Source: an uncultured Pelagibacteraceae bacterium (GTDB lineage Bacteria; Pseudomonadota; Alphaproteobacteria; Pelagibacterales; Pelagibacteraceae). Taken from it: a stretch of 64,000 nucleotides of DNA. The notes beneath the pieces were generated by a model. It saw nothing but the letters and a program-made list of their open reading frames with translations, ran no database searches and was not told the origin of the DNA. Of this stretch, positions 8,201 to 16,890 are shown piece after piece; position 1 is the stretch's first letter, and every line of letters begins with the position of its first letter. The stretch lies in the NCBI GenBank assembly GCA_902592985.1, contig CACJGR010000002.1, positions 1-64,000 of the forward strand, given 5' to 3'. A program made the position numbers and the translations under genes.

Positions 8201-9553
8201 ATGAATAAAGATGATTTAATAACAAAAGATTTTAGAGGATATAAACAAGCAAGATTACCAAGTATTGATGAAATTATATCTCGTGTTGAACCTGAAACAC
8301 CTTGTGGAGAATATCTTAGACGTTATTGGCATCCAGTAGCTTTAAGTTCTGAGATTAGTCAAGTGCCAAAGGAAATCCGTATTCTTGGTGAAGATTTAGT
8401 TATTTTCAAAACAAAAGAAAATAAAATTGGATTAGTTCATAAAAACTGTCCTCACAGAAGAGCATCTTTAGTTTATGGAAAGATCGAAAAAAACGGCATT
8501 AGATGTTGCTACCATGGTTGGTTATTTTCTCCTAATGGCGAAATACTTGAAACACCTGGTGAGGATCCAGATTCAAAGTCAGCGGCTAAATTAAGAAAAA
8601 CATTTAAGCTTGGAGCATATCCAGTAAAAGAATTTAATGGTTTAGTTTTTTCATACATGGGTCCAATGAAAAAAATACCCGAGTTTCCCCACTATGATGC
8701 ATTTGATATTCCTGAAATTACAAGAAGACCTTATCGTATAGATTATAAGTGTAACTGGATTCAGGTACTAGATGCCATTATGGATCCTGTTCATACTTCA
8801 TTTTTACATGGACAAAGTTCAGGAATACAATTTTCTAAAGGTTTTGCAGAAATAGGTGAATTAGAGTTTTTTGAAAGAGGAATTCAGTATCTTGGATGCA
8901 ATACTCGACGTGTAGATGATTATGTTTGGGTTAGAGTTAATGAATTAATATTACCTAATTTTACTCAAGCTGGTTCAGCTTTTGCTGCCGATGGAACCAA
9001 GACTCGTTATTTTGGTCGTAGTTCATTTACTAGATGGGTTGTTCCAGTCGATGATAATAATAGTATTGCATTAGCATGGGGTAATTTTGGCGAAAGAGGC
9101 GACCCGATAGAGTTTAACACCAAAGAAGGATGTGAAAGAATTGAAGCTGGTGAAATCATGGACAGAACTTGGGAAGAAAAACAAGAAACACCAGGGGACG
9201 CAGAAGCTGTTGAAGGAATGGGTTCTATAAGCGCTCATAAAGGAGAACATTTAATGCCAACTGATTATGGAGTTATGGTTTACAGACGTCGTATTAGAAA
9301 ATTAGTCAAAAGTTTAGGAGAAGGTAAAGAACCACCACAACCTCAACAAAAAAAAGGAGACATAGTAAGGACTAATGGACAAGATACAGTATTAAGAGCA
9401 CCTAAAAGAAATATTGACGATCGTAAGTTTATAAAATCAATCGGATCAGCAGTTATGAAAATGCAATTTGAAGCAGAAAAAATGCCAATTAAAGACCGAG
9501 ACAACCATATTATAAATAAATTATCCAACATGGAAAAGAACGGAGCATTTTGA
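8201..9553 (+). CDS. Rieske oxygenase of the phthalate-dioxygenase/vanillate-demethylase type
   Basis: This 450-residue protein has the Rieske motif CPHRRASL (residues ~88-95) and CCYHGW (~107-112), and the catalytic iron motif in DAIMDPVHTSFLHG near residue 200 (Asp, His, His). The N-terminal YLRRYWHPVALSSEI block and the long C-terminal region are typical of phthalate 4,5-dioxygenase and LigX-like O-demethylases, a group distinct from the Rieske enzyme on the other strand. It overlaps the 2-hydroxyacid dehydrogenase gene by four bases (TTGA), so the two are co-translated. The substrate is unknown. Confidence 0.88.
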   Translation: MNKDDLITKDFRGYKQARLPSIDEIISRVEPETPCGEYLRRYWHPVALSSEISQVPKEIRILGEDLVIFKTKENKIGLVHKNCPHRRASLVYGKIEKNGIRCCYHGWLFSPNGEILETPGEDPDSKSAAKLRKTFKLGAYPVKEFNGLVFSYMGPMKKIPEFPHYDAFDIPEITRRPYRIDYKCNWIQVLDAIMDPVHTSFLHGQSSGIQFSKGFAEIGELEFFERGIQYLGCNTRRVDDYVWVRVNELILPNFTQAGSAFAADGTKTRYFGRSSFTRWVVPVDDNNSIALAWGNFGERGDPIEFNTKEGCERIEAGEIMDRTWEEKQETPGDAEAVEGMGSISAHKGEHLMPTDYGVMVYRRRIRKLVKSLGEGKEPPQPQQKKGDIVRTNGQDTVLRAPKRNIDDRKFIKSIGSAVMKMQFEAEKMPIKDRDNHIINKLSNMEKNGAF

Positions 9554-10578
9554 AAAATATTAAAAAAATTAAAATACATGTTAAAAACAACCATTGGGCA
9601 CCTGGATCTTTTCCAACTGACGAGGAGGGAGAAAAAAATTTTACAATAACAAAAGATGATTTTGATAAAGCACTTGAAAAATTTCCTGAAGTTAAAGAAA
9701 AAATAGAAATTTTTATTGACTGGGATGAAGAAAATTTTAATTCATCAATGGCAAATTCAGATATTTTACTTACTTGGAATTTTCCGACTTCTAATATTAA
9801 AAAAATTGCTCCAAACTTAAAATGGATTCATTGTGTTTCAGCTGGGGTTGAGCATTTACTTCCTTTAGACTGGATGTTTGATGGTTTAGTATTAACCAAT
9901 AGTAGTGGAGTACATTCAAAAAAAGCAGGGGAATATGGTTTAATGAGCGTTTTAATGCTTCAAAACCACATGACAAAAATTATTACAAATCAAAAAAATA
10001 AAAAATTTTTATCTTTATTCAGCAATCCAATAGCTGGAAAAACAATTGTTGTAGTTGGCACAGGTTCTCTTGGATCATCAATGATAAAACTTGTTGCTTC
10101 ACTTGGAGCAAATATTATTGGTGTAAATAGAAAAGGAGGGATGGTTGAGGCTTGTTCGAAGGTTGTCACAACAGACAAAATTGATAGTGTTTTGCCTGAG
10201 GCAGATATTTTGTACCTTGCTCTTCCTGAGACCTCAGAAACTAAAAATCTAATTAATCGTAAGCGATTAGATTTACTTAAACCTTCTTGTGGAATTGTTA
10301 ATATTGGTCGTCAATCAGCAATGGACTATGAAACATTATGTGAAAAACTAAATAAAGGTGAATTAGCTGGAGCAATACTTGATGTCTTTACACATGAACC
10401 AATAGAAAGCAATTCAAAACTTTGGAATACGCCAAATCTCGTAATTACTCCCCATGTGTCTTCTGATGATCATGGAAGTTATGTAAAAATGACACTTGAT
10501 TTATTTGTCAAAAATTTAAAGCTTTTTATTTCAAATAAAGAACTTGTTAATAAAATTGATAAAAATTTAGGTTATTAA
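9550..10578 (+). CDS. D-2-hydroxyacid dehydrogenase
   Basis: This 342-residue protein is an NAD(P)-dependent D-isomer-specific 2-hydroxyacid dehydrogenase. The nucleotide-binding loop is VVVGTGSLGSSM near residue 165. An arginine in VNIGRQSAMD, a glutamate in THEP and a histidine in ITPHVSS supply the expected catalytic triad. It starts at TTG inside the stop of the Rieske gene, so it is probably translated by coupling. It resembles the GhrA-like glyoxylate/hydroxypyruvate reductase branch. Together with the Rieske enzyme it probably handles a 2-oxo or 2-hydroxy acid released by oxidation. Confidence 0.87.
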   Translation: MKNIKKIKIHVKNNHWAPGSFPTDEEGEKNFTITKDDFDKALEKFPEVKEKIEIFIDWDEENFNSSMANSDILLTWNFPTSNIKKIAPNLKWIHCVSAGVEHLLPLDWMFDGLVLTNSSGVHSKKAGEYGLMSVLMLQNHMTKIITNQKNKKFLSLFSNPIAGKTIVVVGTGSLGSSMIKLVASLGANIIGVNRKGGMVEACSKVVTTDKIDSVLPEADILYLALPETSETKNLINRKRLDLLKPSCGIVNIGRQSAMDYETLCEKLNKGELAGAILDVFTHEPIESNSKLWNTPNLVITPHVSSDDHGSYVKMTLDLFVKNLKLFISNKELVNKIDKNLGY

Positions 10579-10583
10579 ACTTT

Positions 10584-11555
10584 TTAACGTTTGTATTCAA
10601 CAAATTTTTTTAAAGAGTTGTTTAAAAATTTTTCATAAATAACACTCTTATTTTTAAATTTGAGGTGTTTATTTAAAAAAGACTGGTTCATTTTAAAATC
10701 GTAAGAAGGTTCAAAGAAAAAAGGAATAGACATTCTTTTTGTTCTATTCCAAAGAACTCTATGATTAGTTGCTTTAAATTTATTTCTACTTAAAAATTGA
10801 AGAGCCAAACCTGTATTTACTATTAATGCATTTTTATTAAAAGGTATGTCATACCATTTTTTATTTTTTCTATTTTGAACTTGTAAACCACCTTTTTTAT
10901 CTTGGTATAAAATAGTGAAAATCCCACTATCAACATGGGTTTCACATCCTAAAGCGACACCATCTTGTTTAGATATTTCTACAGGTTTTGATTGGTTAGG
11001 ATAATAATTAAACCTTAAAGTACTTAATGTTTTAATTCTAGAAAAAGCTAGTTTGGAATTATTTATATCTTTGTCATAAAGTTTAATAATACTTTTAAAC
11101 AAATTTTCTCCCAAGGTAAAAATTTCATCAAAATATTTTGATAATATTTTAATTGATTTTTTATCAAAAGATTTGTTTAGATTTAAATATTCAATGTATT
11201 GTTTTTTTTTAGTAGTGGCATATTTTTTTGTTATTTTTAAATCACCAATATCCAAACCTTCTTTTCCATTAACATCATTTGGAAAATAGCCTCTGTAAAT
11301 ATTTTTATTTTTGTTGTTCCACTTTTTAGGAGATAATTTTTTTTTATTTCTTTCTGACGAATTAAAAAATTTGTTACCTACATTACAAATATTTTGTATT
11401 TTATTCCGGCTTATACCGTGACCAGTAACTTGAAAAAAACCTATATCAATACAAGCTTTTTTAATTTTATTTATAACAGTAATTGAGTTTGGGTTTTCAA
11501 AACCATTTTTTACTATTGAAGAAATATTTATTGTAGGAATTATATTTTTTTTCAT
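10584..11555 (-). CDS. 2-oxoglutarate/Fe(II)-dependent oxygenase, isopenicillin N synthase family
   Basis: This 323-residue protein has the plant-type/isopenicillin-N-synthase-like N-terminus (CIDIGFFQVTGHGIS) and a C-terminal double-stranded beta-helix with iron ligands in ETHVDSG (H-x-D) and TNHRVLW (distal His). RMSIPFFFEP supplies the arginine that binds 2-oxoglutarate. The middle is very lysine- and asparagine-rich, reflecting low GC. It converges with the 2-hydroxyacid dehydrogenase gene five bases away and is one base from the downstream EamA transporter gene's stop. Members act on small acids, purines and ethylene-type substrates; the substrate here is unknown. Confidence 0.85.
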   Translation of the reverse strand: MKKNIIPTINISSIVKNGFENPNSITVINKIKKACIDIGFFQVTGHGISRNKIQNICNVGNKFFNSSERNKKKLSPKKWNNKNKNIYRGYFPNDVNGKEGLDIGDLKITKKYATTKKKQYIEYLNLNKSFDKKSIKILSKYFDEIFTLGENLFKSIIKLYDKDINNSKLAFSRIKTLSTLRFNYYPNQSKPVEISKQDGVALGCETHVDSGIFTILYQDKKGGLQVQNRKNKKWYDIPFNKNALIVNTGLALQFLSRNKFKATNHRVLWNRTKRMSIPFFFEPSYDFKMNQSFLNKHLKFKNKSVIYEKFLNNSLKKFVEYKR

Positions 11556-12506
11556 TTATCTTAATGGCTTTTCAATAGCAATTGATTGATCCTGAGTTTT
11601 TTCTCTCATAAAAATATAAATTCCACTAGATACAATTATTAATATTCCAATAACTGTATTTAAGCGTGGTATTTCATCAAAATATATCCACCCTATTAAG
11701 AGCGACCATAATAATATTGAATATTCAAAAGGTGATACCACAGCAGGAGATGCTACTCTATAAGCTGTAAACAAAAGAAGAAAAGCAACAGAAGCTGTCA
11801 ATCCAGTTGCAACCATAAATAAAATACTAGATTCTAAATCTACAAACCACTCTCTAAAGATAAATTGGGAAGCAGGATGGTCTGTGGTATTATATTGGCC
11901 ATCTCCAATTATAAAATAAAAAATAGTACTAAAAATTATTGCTCCAAAATAAAAAGTAAATGTTTGAGTATAAACACTATCTTTGTCAGAGGTTTTTTTA
12001 ATAATTATCATTGATAAGGAATAACAGAACGCACAAAAAATAGGCAACAAACTTAAATAGTTAAAATTACTAAAATCAGGGTCTAATGTTATATATACTC
12101 CAACAAAGCCGACAACTACTGCAGACCATCTTCTTAACCCTATTTCTTCTTTTAGAAAGAAATGTGCAAACATTGTAATTAAAAAAGGAGTAACAAAGAA
12201 TAAAGCTGTAGCAAATCCTAAAGGCAATACAGTTAATGAAATATAAAAAGAGCTAAATCCAAAAAAGAAAAGAATTACGCGACAAAAAGTTAAGAGCGGA
12301 TATTGAGTTTTAAATACTATGAGTTTTTTTGTAAGTTTTAAAAATATTAAAATAAGTAAAAAACTTACTACAGTTCTTATTAAATAAACTTCATAAAGTG
12401 ACACAAAACTAAAGATGTGTTTCATAATTCCGTCCTGCACCGAAAAAATCATCATTGCCAGCAATATAAGAATTATTCCTTTAGGATTATTATTTTTTCT
12501 AGACAT
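11556..12506 (-). CDS. EamA-type (DMT superfamily) transporter
   Basis: A 316-residue integral membrane protein with about ten hydrophobic helices and two EamA repeats; the first begins GIILILLAMMIFSVQDGIMKH and the second near FCAFCYSLSMIIIKKTSD. Members of this superfamily export or import metabolites such as amino acids and nucleosides. It diverges from the ureohydrolase gene and precedes the 2OG oxygenase gene on the same strand with no gap, so the two may share a substrate. Direction of transport cannot be judged. Confidence 0.85.
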   Translation of the reverse strand: MSRKNNNPKGIILILLAMMIFSVQDGIMKHIFSFVSLYEVYLIRTVVSFLLILIFLKLTKKLIVFKTQYPLLTFCRVILFFFGFSSFYISLTVLPLGFATALFFVTPFLITMFAHFFLKEEIGLRRWSAVVVGFVGVYITLDPDFSNFNYLSLLPIFCAFCYSLSMIIIKKTSDKDSVYTQTFTFYFGAIIFSTIFYFIIGDGQYNTTDHPASQFIFREWFVDLESSILFMVATGLTASVAFLLLFTAYRVASPAVVSPFEYSILLWSLLIGWIYFDEIPRLNTVIGILIIVSSGIYIFMREKTQDQSIAIEKPLR

Positions 12507-12568
12507 TCGCCCCTATATCATAGAATTTTTCTTCTTTATATTTTTATTAATTGTGCAATATTAAATTC

Positions 12569-13552
12569 ATGCTTTCAGATGAAGATAAAATAATGATGGA
12601 AACTCTATATTGGTGGGGAATCCCAACTTTATTTAGATGCAAGAATGATCCTGATCCAAAAAATTGTGATATTGCTCTAGTCGGTGTTCCTCATAGCACT
12701 GGTAATGGGACAACAGAAAGAGACCAGCATTTAGGTCCGAGAGCTGTAAGAAATATCTCTGCAATGTTAAGAAGATCTCATCTTGAGTTTGGTATTGACC
12801 CATGGAAGAAGAGTAAAATTCATGATCTGGGAGATGTTCCTTTTCCAGAAGCAAATGACAATGAAAAATGTATTGAAAGAATTTCAAGTTTTTACGACCT
12901 CATTGAAAAAGCCGAAAAACCAGTTGTGTCAATTGGTGGAGATCATTCGATAACGGGAGGGATAGTACAAAGTTTAGCCAAAAAAAATTCAAAATTAACC
13001 AAAGGAAAAAAAATAACTCTTGTACACTTTGATGCACATACTGATTGTTATGAAAAGTTAGATCATTTTTTAGGTGCAAAAAAATCAGCTGCACATTGGG
13101 CGTCATACTTGGTTAAGCAAGGAAATGTTGATCCAAAAACTAGTACTCAAATTGGAATAAGAGGAAATCCTAGAACTCTGGATTGGTTGCAGGCAAGTTA
13201 TGACATTGGTTATCAAGTTATAACTATGGAAGAATATAAAGAATTTGGTCATGAAAAATGTTCTAAAATGATTTTAGATAGACTAGGAGACAATCCAATT
13301 TACATTACTTTTGATTTAGATTGTTTAGATGCAACAGTTGCTCCAGGCGTAGCAAATATAGAGTCGGCTTTTAGAGGATTTAATATGGACGAAGCAAGAA
13401 AGCTTATACAAAGTCTTAAAGGCAAAAATATAATAGGTGGAGATGTTGCTTGTTTAATGCCTACAAAAGACAATCCAAATCAAATTACATCAATGGTTGC
13501 AGCATCTATAATGTTTGAAATAATTTGTTTAATTAGTCTTAATTTAAAATAA
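12569..13552 (+). CDS. Ureohydrolase (agmatinase/arginase family)
   Basis: This protein of about 327 residues has all the manganese motifs of the ureohydrolase fold: GGDHSITGG, HFDAHTDCYE and ITFDLDCLDATVAPGV. These enzymes hydrolyse a guanidino group to urea plus an amine; agmatinase, guanidinobutyrase and guanidinopropionase have this length. An open frame extends to a TTG at 12551, but the ATG at 12569 is the likelier start. The YWWGIPTLFRC N-terminus matches the guanidino-acid branch rather than arginase. It ends convergently, overlapping the GMC gene by 14 bases. An amidinotransferase gene at 25942 is the other guanidine enzyme in the window. Confidence 0.85.
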   Translation: MLSDEDKIMMETLYWWGIPTLFRCKNDPDPKNCDIALVGVPHSTGNGTTERDQHLGPRAVRNISAMLRRSHLEFGIDPWKKSKIHDLGDVPFPEANDNEKCIERISSFYDLIEKAEKPVVSIGGDHSITGGIVQSLAKKNSKLTKGKKITLVHFDAHTDCYEKLDHFLGAKKSAAHWASYLVKQGNVDPKTSTQIGIRGNPRTLDWLQASYDIGYQVITMEEYKEFGHEKCSKMILDRLGDNPIYITFDLDCLDATVAPGVANIESAFRGFNMDEARKLIQSLKGKNIIGGDVACLMPTKDNPNQITSMVAASIMFEIICLISLNLK

Positions 13553-15119
13553 GGTCAGAAGCTTTTTCAGCAATCATAAGAGTAGGGGCATTTAAATTTG
13601 CACTAGGAATTTCAGGCATGATTGATGCATCCACTACTCTTAAATTTTGAATTCCTTTAACTTTTAAATTTTCATCAACTACAGCCATGTCATCTACTCC
13701 CATTTTACAAGTTCCACATGGGTGATAAGCAGTTTCTGCATTGGATTTAATATATTCATTTAATTCATCATCGTTTTGTTTATCAGATCCTGGACCAACT
13801 TCTTTTCCAGCATATTTTGCTAAAGAAGGTTGTGATAAAATTTTTCTTGCTACATAAATGCATTCTCTGGTTTGTTTTAAATCATCTTCATCTTCTAAGT
13901 AATTAAATAATATTTTAGGGTAATCATATGGGTTTGAGGAATTTAGAGTAATATGCCCTCTACTTTTTGGATGATTTGGACTAGCATGCAATTGGTAACC
14001 ATGTGAGCTTGGATTAACTAAGCCATGATTAATTACAAATGATGGAAAAAAATGAAATTGTATATTTGGCATCTTTCTTTCAGGAGAAGATTTAGCAAAA
14101 CCACCAGCCTCTAAATACGATTGAGAACAAGGACCAGATTTAGACAAAAACCATTGGATACCAGCTAATACTTTTGGAATTAACTTTGTGTATGTATAAA
14201 GAGTGTCTGAAGTTTTACATTCTTGCATAATATAAGTTTCCAAATGATCTTGAAGATTTTTTCCAACACCTTTTAAATCATTAATCACATTAATTCCTTT
14301 TTCTTTTAAATGATTTGCATTTCCGATTCCTGAAAGCATCAATAATTGTGGAGAGTTAATTGAGCCTCCACTTAATATCAATTCTTTTTCGGCATAAAAT
14401 TTTTGAATTTTATTTTTAATTTTTACTTCAATACCAATGGCTTTCTTTCCATCAAAAATAATTTTTTCAACAAATGAATTAGTGAAAATGTTTAAATTTT
14501 TTCTACTTTTTGCAGGATTTAAATAATATTTGGATACACTTGATCTTTCGCCATTATGAATTGTGGTATCAAACATTCCAAAACCTTCTTGATATTCACC
14601 ATTCATATCTGGGTTAATTTTGTGATTTGCTTCCGACGCGGCCTCTAAAAAAGCTTTGAACAAAGGATTATCATTTTTTGATTGATCAACAGGCAGCAAA
14701 CCTAAAGAACCTCGATATTGATTTTCTCCACCCGACCAAGTTTCTATTTTTTTAAAATAAGGAAGAATTTTTTCATAGGACCAAGATTTTAATCCAAAAT
14801 TTTCCCATCTTTCATAATCATTTCTATTTCCTCGTACAAAAACCATTCCATTATGCGCTGAACATCCACCAATCATTTTTCCTCTTGGACAAAATAATCT
14901 TCTTTTGTTTAGATAAGGCTCTGGTTCAGAATAATATTTCCAATTATATTTTGGGTCATGCATTGTGTAAAGTAACGCAAGTGGCATTTTAACCTTCCAG
15001 ATATCACTTGAGCTACCAGCTTCAAATACTGCAACTTTATTATTTTGATCTTCTGATAATCTATTTGCAAGTACACAGCCAGCGGAGCCAGCTCCAATAA
15101 TTATAAAATCAAACTTCAT
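13539..15119 (-). CDS. GMC-family FAD oxidoreductase (choline dehydrogenase-like)
   Basis: A 526-residue GMC flavoprotein. FAD binds at FIIIGAGSAGCVLANRLSE (residues ~5-23). The second signature is in the GGCSAHNGMVFVRGN region near 85-100, and the catalytic His and Asn are in YHPCGTCKMG and SANLNAPT near the C-terminus. These enzymes oxidise primary alcohols to aldehydes; choline dehydrogenase is the commonest annotation. It overlaps the upstream HD-domain gene by four bases and is the third gene of the TauD - HD - GMC unit. Its substrate could be an alcohol precursor or product of that unit; choline itself is only one option. Confidence 0.87.
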   Translation of the reverse strand: MKFDFIIIGAGSAGCVLANRLSEDQNNKVAVFEAGSSSDIWKVKMPLALLYTMHDPKYNWKYYSEPEPYLNKRRLFCPRGKMIGGCSAHNGMVFVRGNRNDYERWENFGLKSWSYEKILPYFKKIETWSGGENQYRGSLGLLPVDQSKNDNPLFKAFLEAASEANHKINPDMNGEYQEGFGMFDTTIHNGERSSVSKYYLNPAKSRKNLNIFTNSFVEKIIFDGKKAIGIEVKIKNKIQKFYAEKELILSGGSINSPQLLMLSGIGNANHLKEKGINVINDLKGVGKNLQDHLETYIMQECKTSDTLYTYTKLIPKVLAGIQWFLSKSGPCSQSYLEAGGFAKSSPERKMPNIQFHFFPSFVINHGLVNPSSHGYQLHASPNHPKSRGHITLNSSNPYDYPKILFNYLEDEDDLKQTRECIYVARKILSQPSLAKYAGKEVGPGSDKQNDDELNEYIKSNAETAYHPCGTCKMGVDDMAVVDENLKVKGIQNLRVVDASIMPEIPSANLNAPTLMIAEKASDLILN

Positions 15120-15652
15120 AATAATTGAGAACTTAGCAAATCTTTGTATTCGGTAATTGATTTTATTTTGATATCAGTTCTTTTTGCAACTTCATCAAAT
15201 TTTCTAAGTTTTATTGAGTTTTTAAAAAAATCTTTTTTTTCAAACTCTTTACTTTCTTTTTTATTAAGTACTCCACCTTGTAACTTTAAACTTATCTTTG
15301 ATGCTTCAGACAGTGAATTAAAATATTTTTTCTCTCTAGCAAGGTATCTTTTAGCCAAGACATGATATTTTATTGGCTCAACTACTTCTTTTTTAAAAAA
15401 TTTTTTTAAATATTCATATCCAATATCTTCATGTTTTCCATCAATTTTTTTTCTTACTAACTTATCTGGATCTTCCAAAATAAAATGTCCATAATCATGA
15501 AGCAAACATGAACATATTAAGTTGCTAGGAGATTTGGCATTTTCAGCAATCATTGCGGATTGTATCATATGTTCTGAAATTGTTACTTTTTCACCAATAT
15601 ATAAAGATTTATTGTTTATAAAATTAGAAATAATTTTATCAATTATTTTCAT
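15116..15652 (-). CDS. HD-domain oxygenase with PhnZ-type diiron residue spacing
   Basis: This 178-residue HD-domain protein is probably an oxygenase rather than a phosphohydrolase. It has Y18 and E21 (YIGE), then H28, H52-D53, H74, H97 (KYHVLAKRYL) and D153 (LRKFDEVAK). In PhnZ, the mixed-valence diiron oxygenase that cleaves 1-hydroxy-2-aminoethylphosphonate, the residues are, as I recall them, Y24, E27, H34, H58-D59, H80, H104 and D161. The gaps agree exactly up to the third histidine and to within one after it. The Tyr-x-x-Glu pair marks the oxygenase branch. It follows a TauD-family gene by five bases and overlaps the GMC gene by four; a 2OG dioxygenase plus an HD oxygenase is the arrangement of the PhnY/PhnZ and TmpA/TmpB phosphonate pathways. 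The substrate is not proven. Confidence 0.8.
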   Translation of the reverse strand: MKIIDKIISNFINNKSLYIGEKVTISEHMIQSAMIAENAKSPSNLICSCLLHDYGHFILEDPDKLVRKKIDGKHEDIGYEYLKKFFKKEVVEPIKYHVLAKRYLAREKKYFNSLSEASKISLKLQGGVLNKKESKEFEKKDFFKNSIKLRKFDEVAKRTDIKIKSITEYKDLLSSQLL

Positions 15653-15657
15653 TAAAA

Positions 15658-16491
15658 TTAATGTGGCTGATCACCTTCAATTGCAATCCTATCCATTACT
15701 CTTTCGTATCCCAACCCTCTTCCAGGATAAAAATCACCTATTGCAAAATGAATAACACTTCTATTATCCCATATGCATACTGTATTTTCTGTCCAAGTAA
15801 ATCTACAACTTAATTCAAGTTTAGCCTGGTGCTCAAATATTTTATTTAGAATTGCATCACTTTCTTCTTTATCTAAACCAATAATTTTTTTGGTATATGT
15901 CCAATTTACAAATAATATTTTTTTTCCCGTTTCCGGGTGAGTTCGAACTATTGGATGTTCATTAGAATATTCATCATAGTTTTTTTTTCCATTACCTTCC
16001 ATTTTTTTATAACTATCTATAAAAAATTCAGCTCCCAGAGAACTATGAATAGCTTTTTTATCTTTTATTTTTTCTTTAATTTTTTCATCCAAAGTTTCCC
16101 ATGCAAGTTCCATATTTGAAAAACATGTGTCACCGCCAACAGGTGGAATTTTAATTGATTTTATTATTACAGCTTTTGTTGGTTTAACATTATAACTTAC
16201 ATCACTATGCCAATTTTCTCCCCATTGATTTTTTTCGTCTTCGGCTTTAATAATTCTTACAATTTCTGGAAATTTATCTAATCCTTTCACATAAGCATGA
16301 GTTTCTAAAGGACCAAACTTCTCAGCCAAAGCTACATGTTGTTCTTCTGTAATTTTTTGATCTCTAAAAAAAATAACCTTATGTTCTAAAAGCAAATCAT
16401 TGATTTTTGTGAAATTTTGACCAGATGTATCTTTAAGATCTATGCCTTTAATTTCAGCACCAAGTGCTCCAGATAAAAGTTTTACTTCCAT
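15658..16491 (-). CDS. TauD/TfdA-family 2-oxoglutarate dioxygenase
   Basis: This 277-residue protein is a TauD/TfdA dioxygenase. The facial triad is in NWHSDVSY (H-x-D near residue 97) and WDNRSVIHFAI (distal His), with an Arg in the C-terminal GLGYERVMDR block that binds 2-oxoglutarate. The N-terminal GALGAEIKGIDL and VIFFRDQ strands are typical. Family substrates include taurine, alkylsulfates and phenoxyacetates. Being first gene of an operon with a PhnZ-like HD oxygenase suggests instead that it hydroxylates the carbon next to a phosphonate (or an analogous group) for the HD enzyme to cleave. That role is inference. Confidence 0.87.
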   Translation of the reverse strand: MEVKLLSGALGAEIKGIDLKDTSGQNFTKINDLLLEHKVIFFRDQKITEEQHVALAEKFGPLETHAYVKGLDKFPEIVRIIKAEDEKNQWGENWHSDVSYNVKPTKAVIIKSIKIPPVGGDTCFSNMELAWETLDEKIKEKIKDKKAIHSSLGAEFFIDSYKKMEGNGKKNYDEYSNEHPIVRTHPETGKKILFVNWTYTKKIIGLDKEESDAILNKIFEHQAKLELSCRFTWTENTVCIWDNRSVIHFAIGDFYPGRGLGYERVMDRIAIEGDQPH

Positions 16492-16543
16492 GGTAATAAT
16501 TTATATCTAGAAATTAAATTTGTCACTATATATAAGGGTATAA

Positions 16544-16885
16544 ATGAATCTTACGCACGCATATATATTTTTGGTTTTAGCTATTATGTTCGAATTAGTT
16601 AGTACTAGCTTTTTAAAGGACACTTATGGCTTTACCAAGCTTTATCCTTCATTTATAGTTATAACGGCTTTGTGCGTCTGTCTTTATCTTATGTCACATG
16701 CAATGAAGTTTATTCCAGTAGGAATAGTTTATGCTAGTTGGGCAGGACTAGGCATTGTAGGTATAACAATTATTGCGGTTATAAAATATAAACAAATTCC
16801 TAATATACCAACTATTATAGGACTTTCTTTTATAGTTGTTGGTGTAATTATTGTTCACTTAATGAATGATATTAAAGTTGATTAA
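16544..16885 (+). CDS. Small multidrug resistance (EmrE/Gdx-type) transporter
   Basis: A 113-residue, four-helix SMR protein. The membrane-embedded glutamate is in LAIMFELVSTSFLK (residue 17), and the GIVYASWAGLGIVG segment of helix 3 is nearly family consensus. SMR dimers exchange protons for quaternary ammonium compounds, polyamines or guanidinium. It diverges from the TauD operon with a 52-base gap, so it may serve a cationic substrate or by-product of that pathway. It ends five bases before the convergent formate dehydrogenase gene. Confidence 0.88.
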   Translation: MNLTHAYIFLVLAIMFELVSTSFLKDTYGFTKLYPSFIVITALCVCLYLMSHAMKFIPVGIVYASWAGLGIVGITIIAVIKYKQIPNIPTIIGLSFIVVGVIIVHLMNDIKVD

Positions 16886-16890
16886 TTAGC

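Noticed and set aside
12633-12887. Open frame on the minus strand inside the ureohydrolase gene
   Set aside because: It lies wholly antisense to a strongly recognisable enzyme and its protein has random-looking composition. The same holds for the antisense frames in the threonine aldolase, purF, RND and fabD genes.
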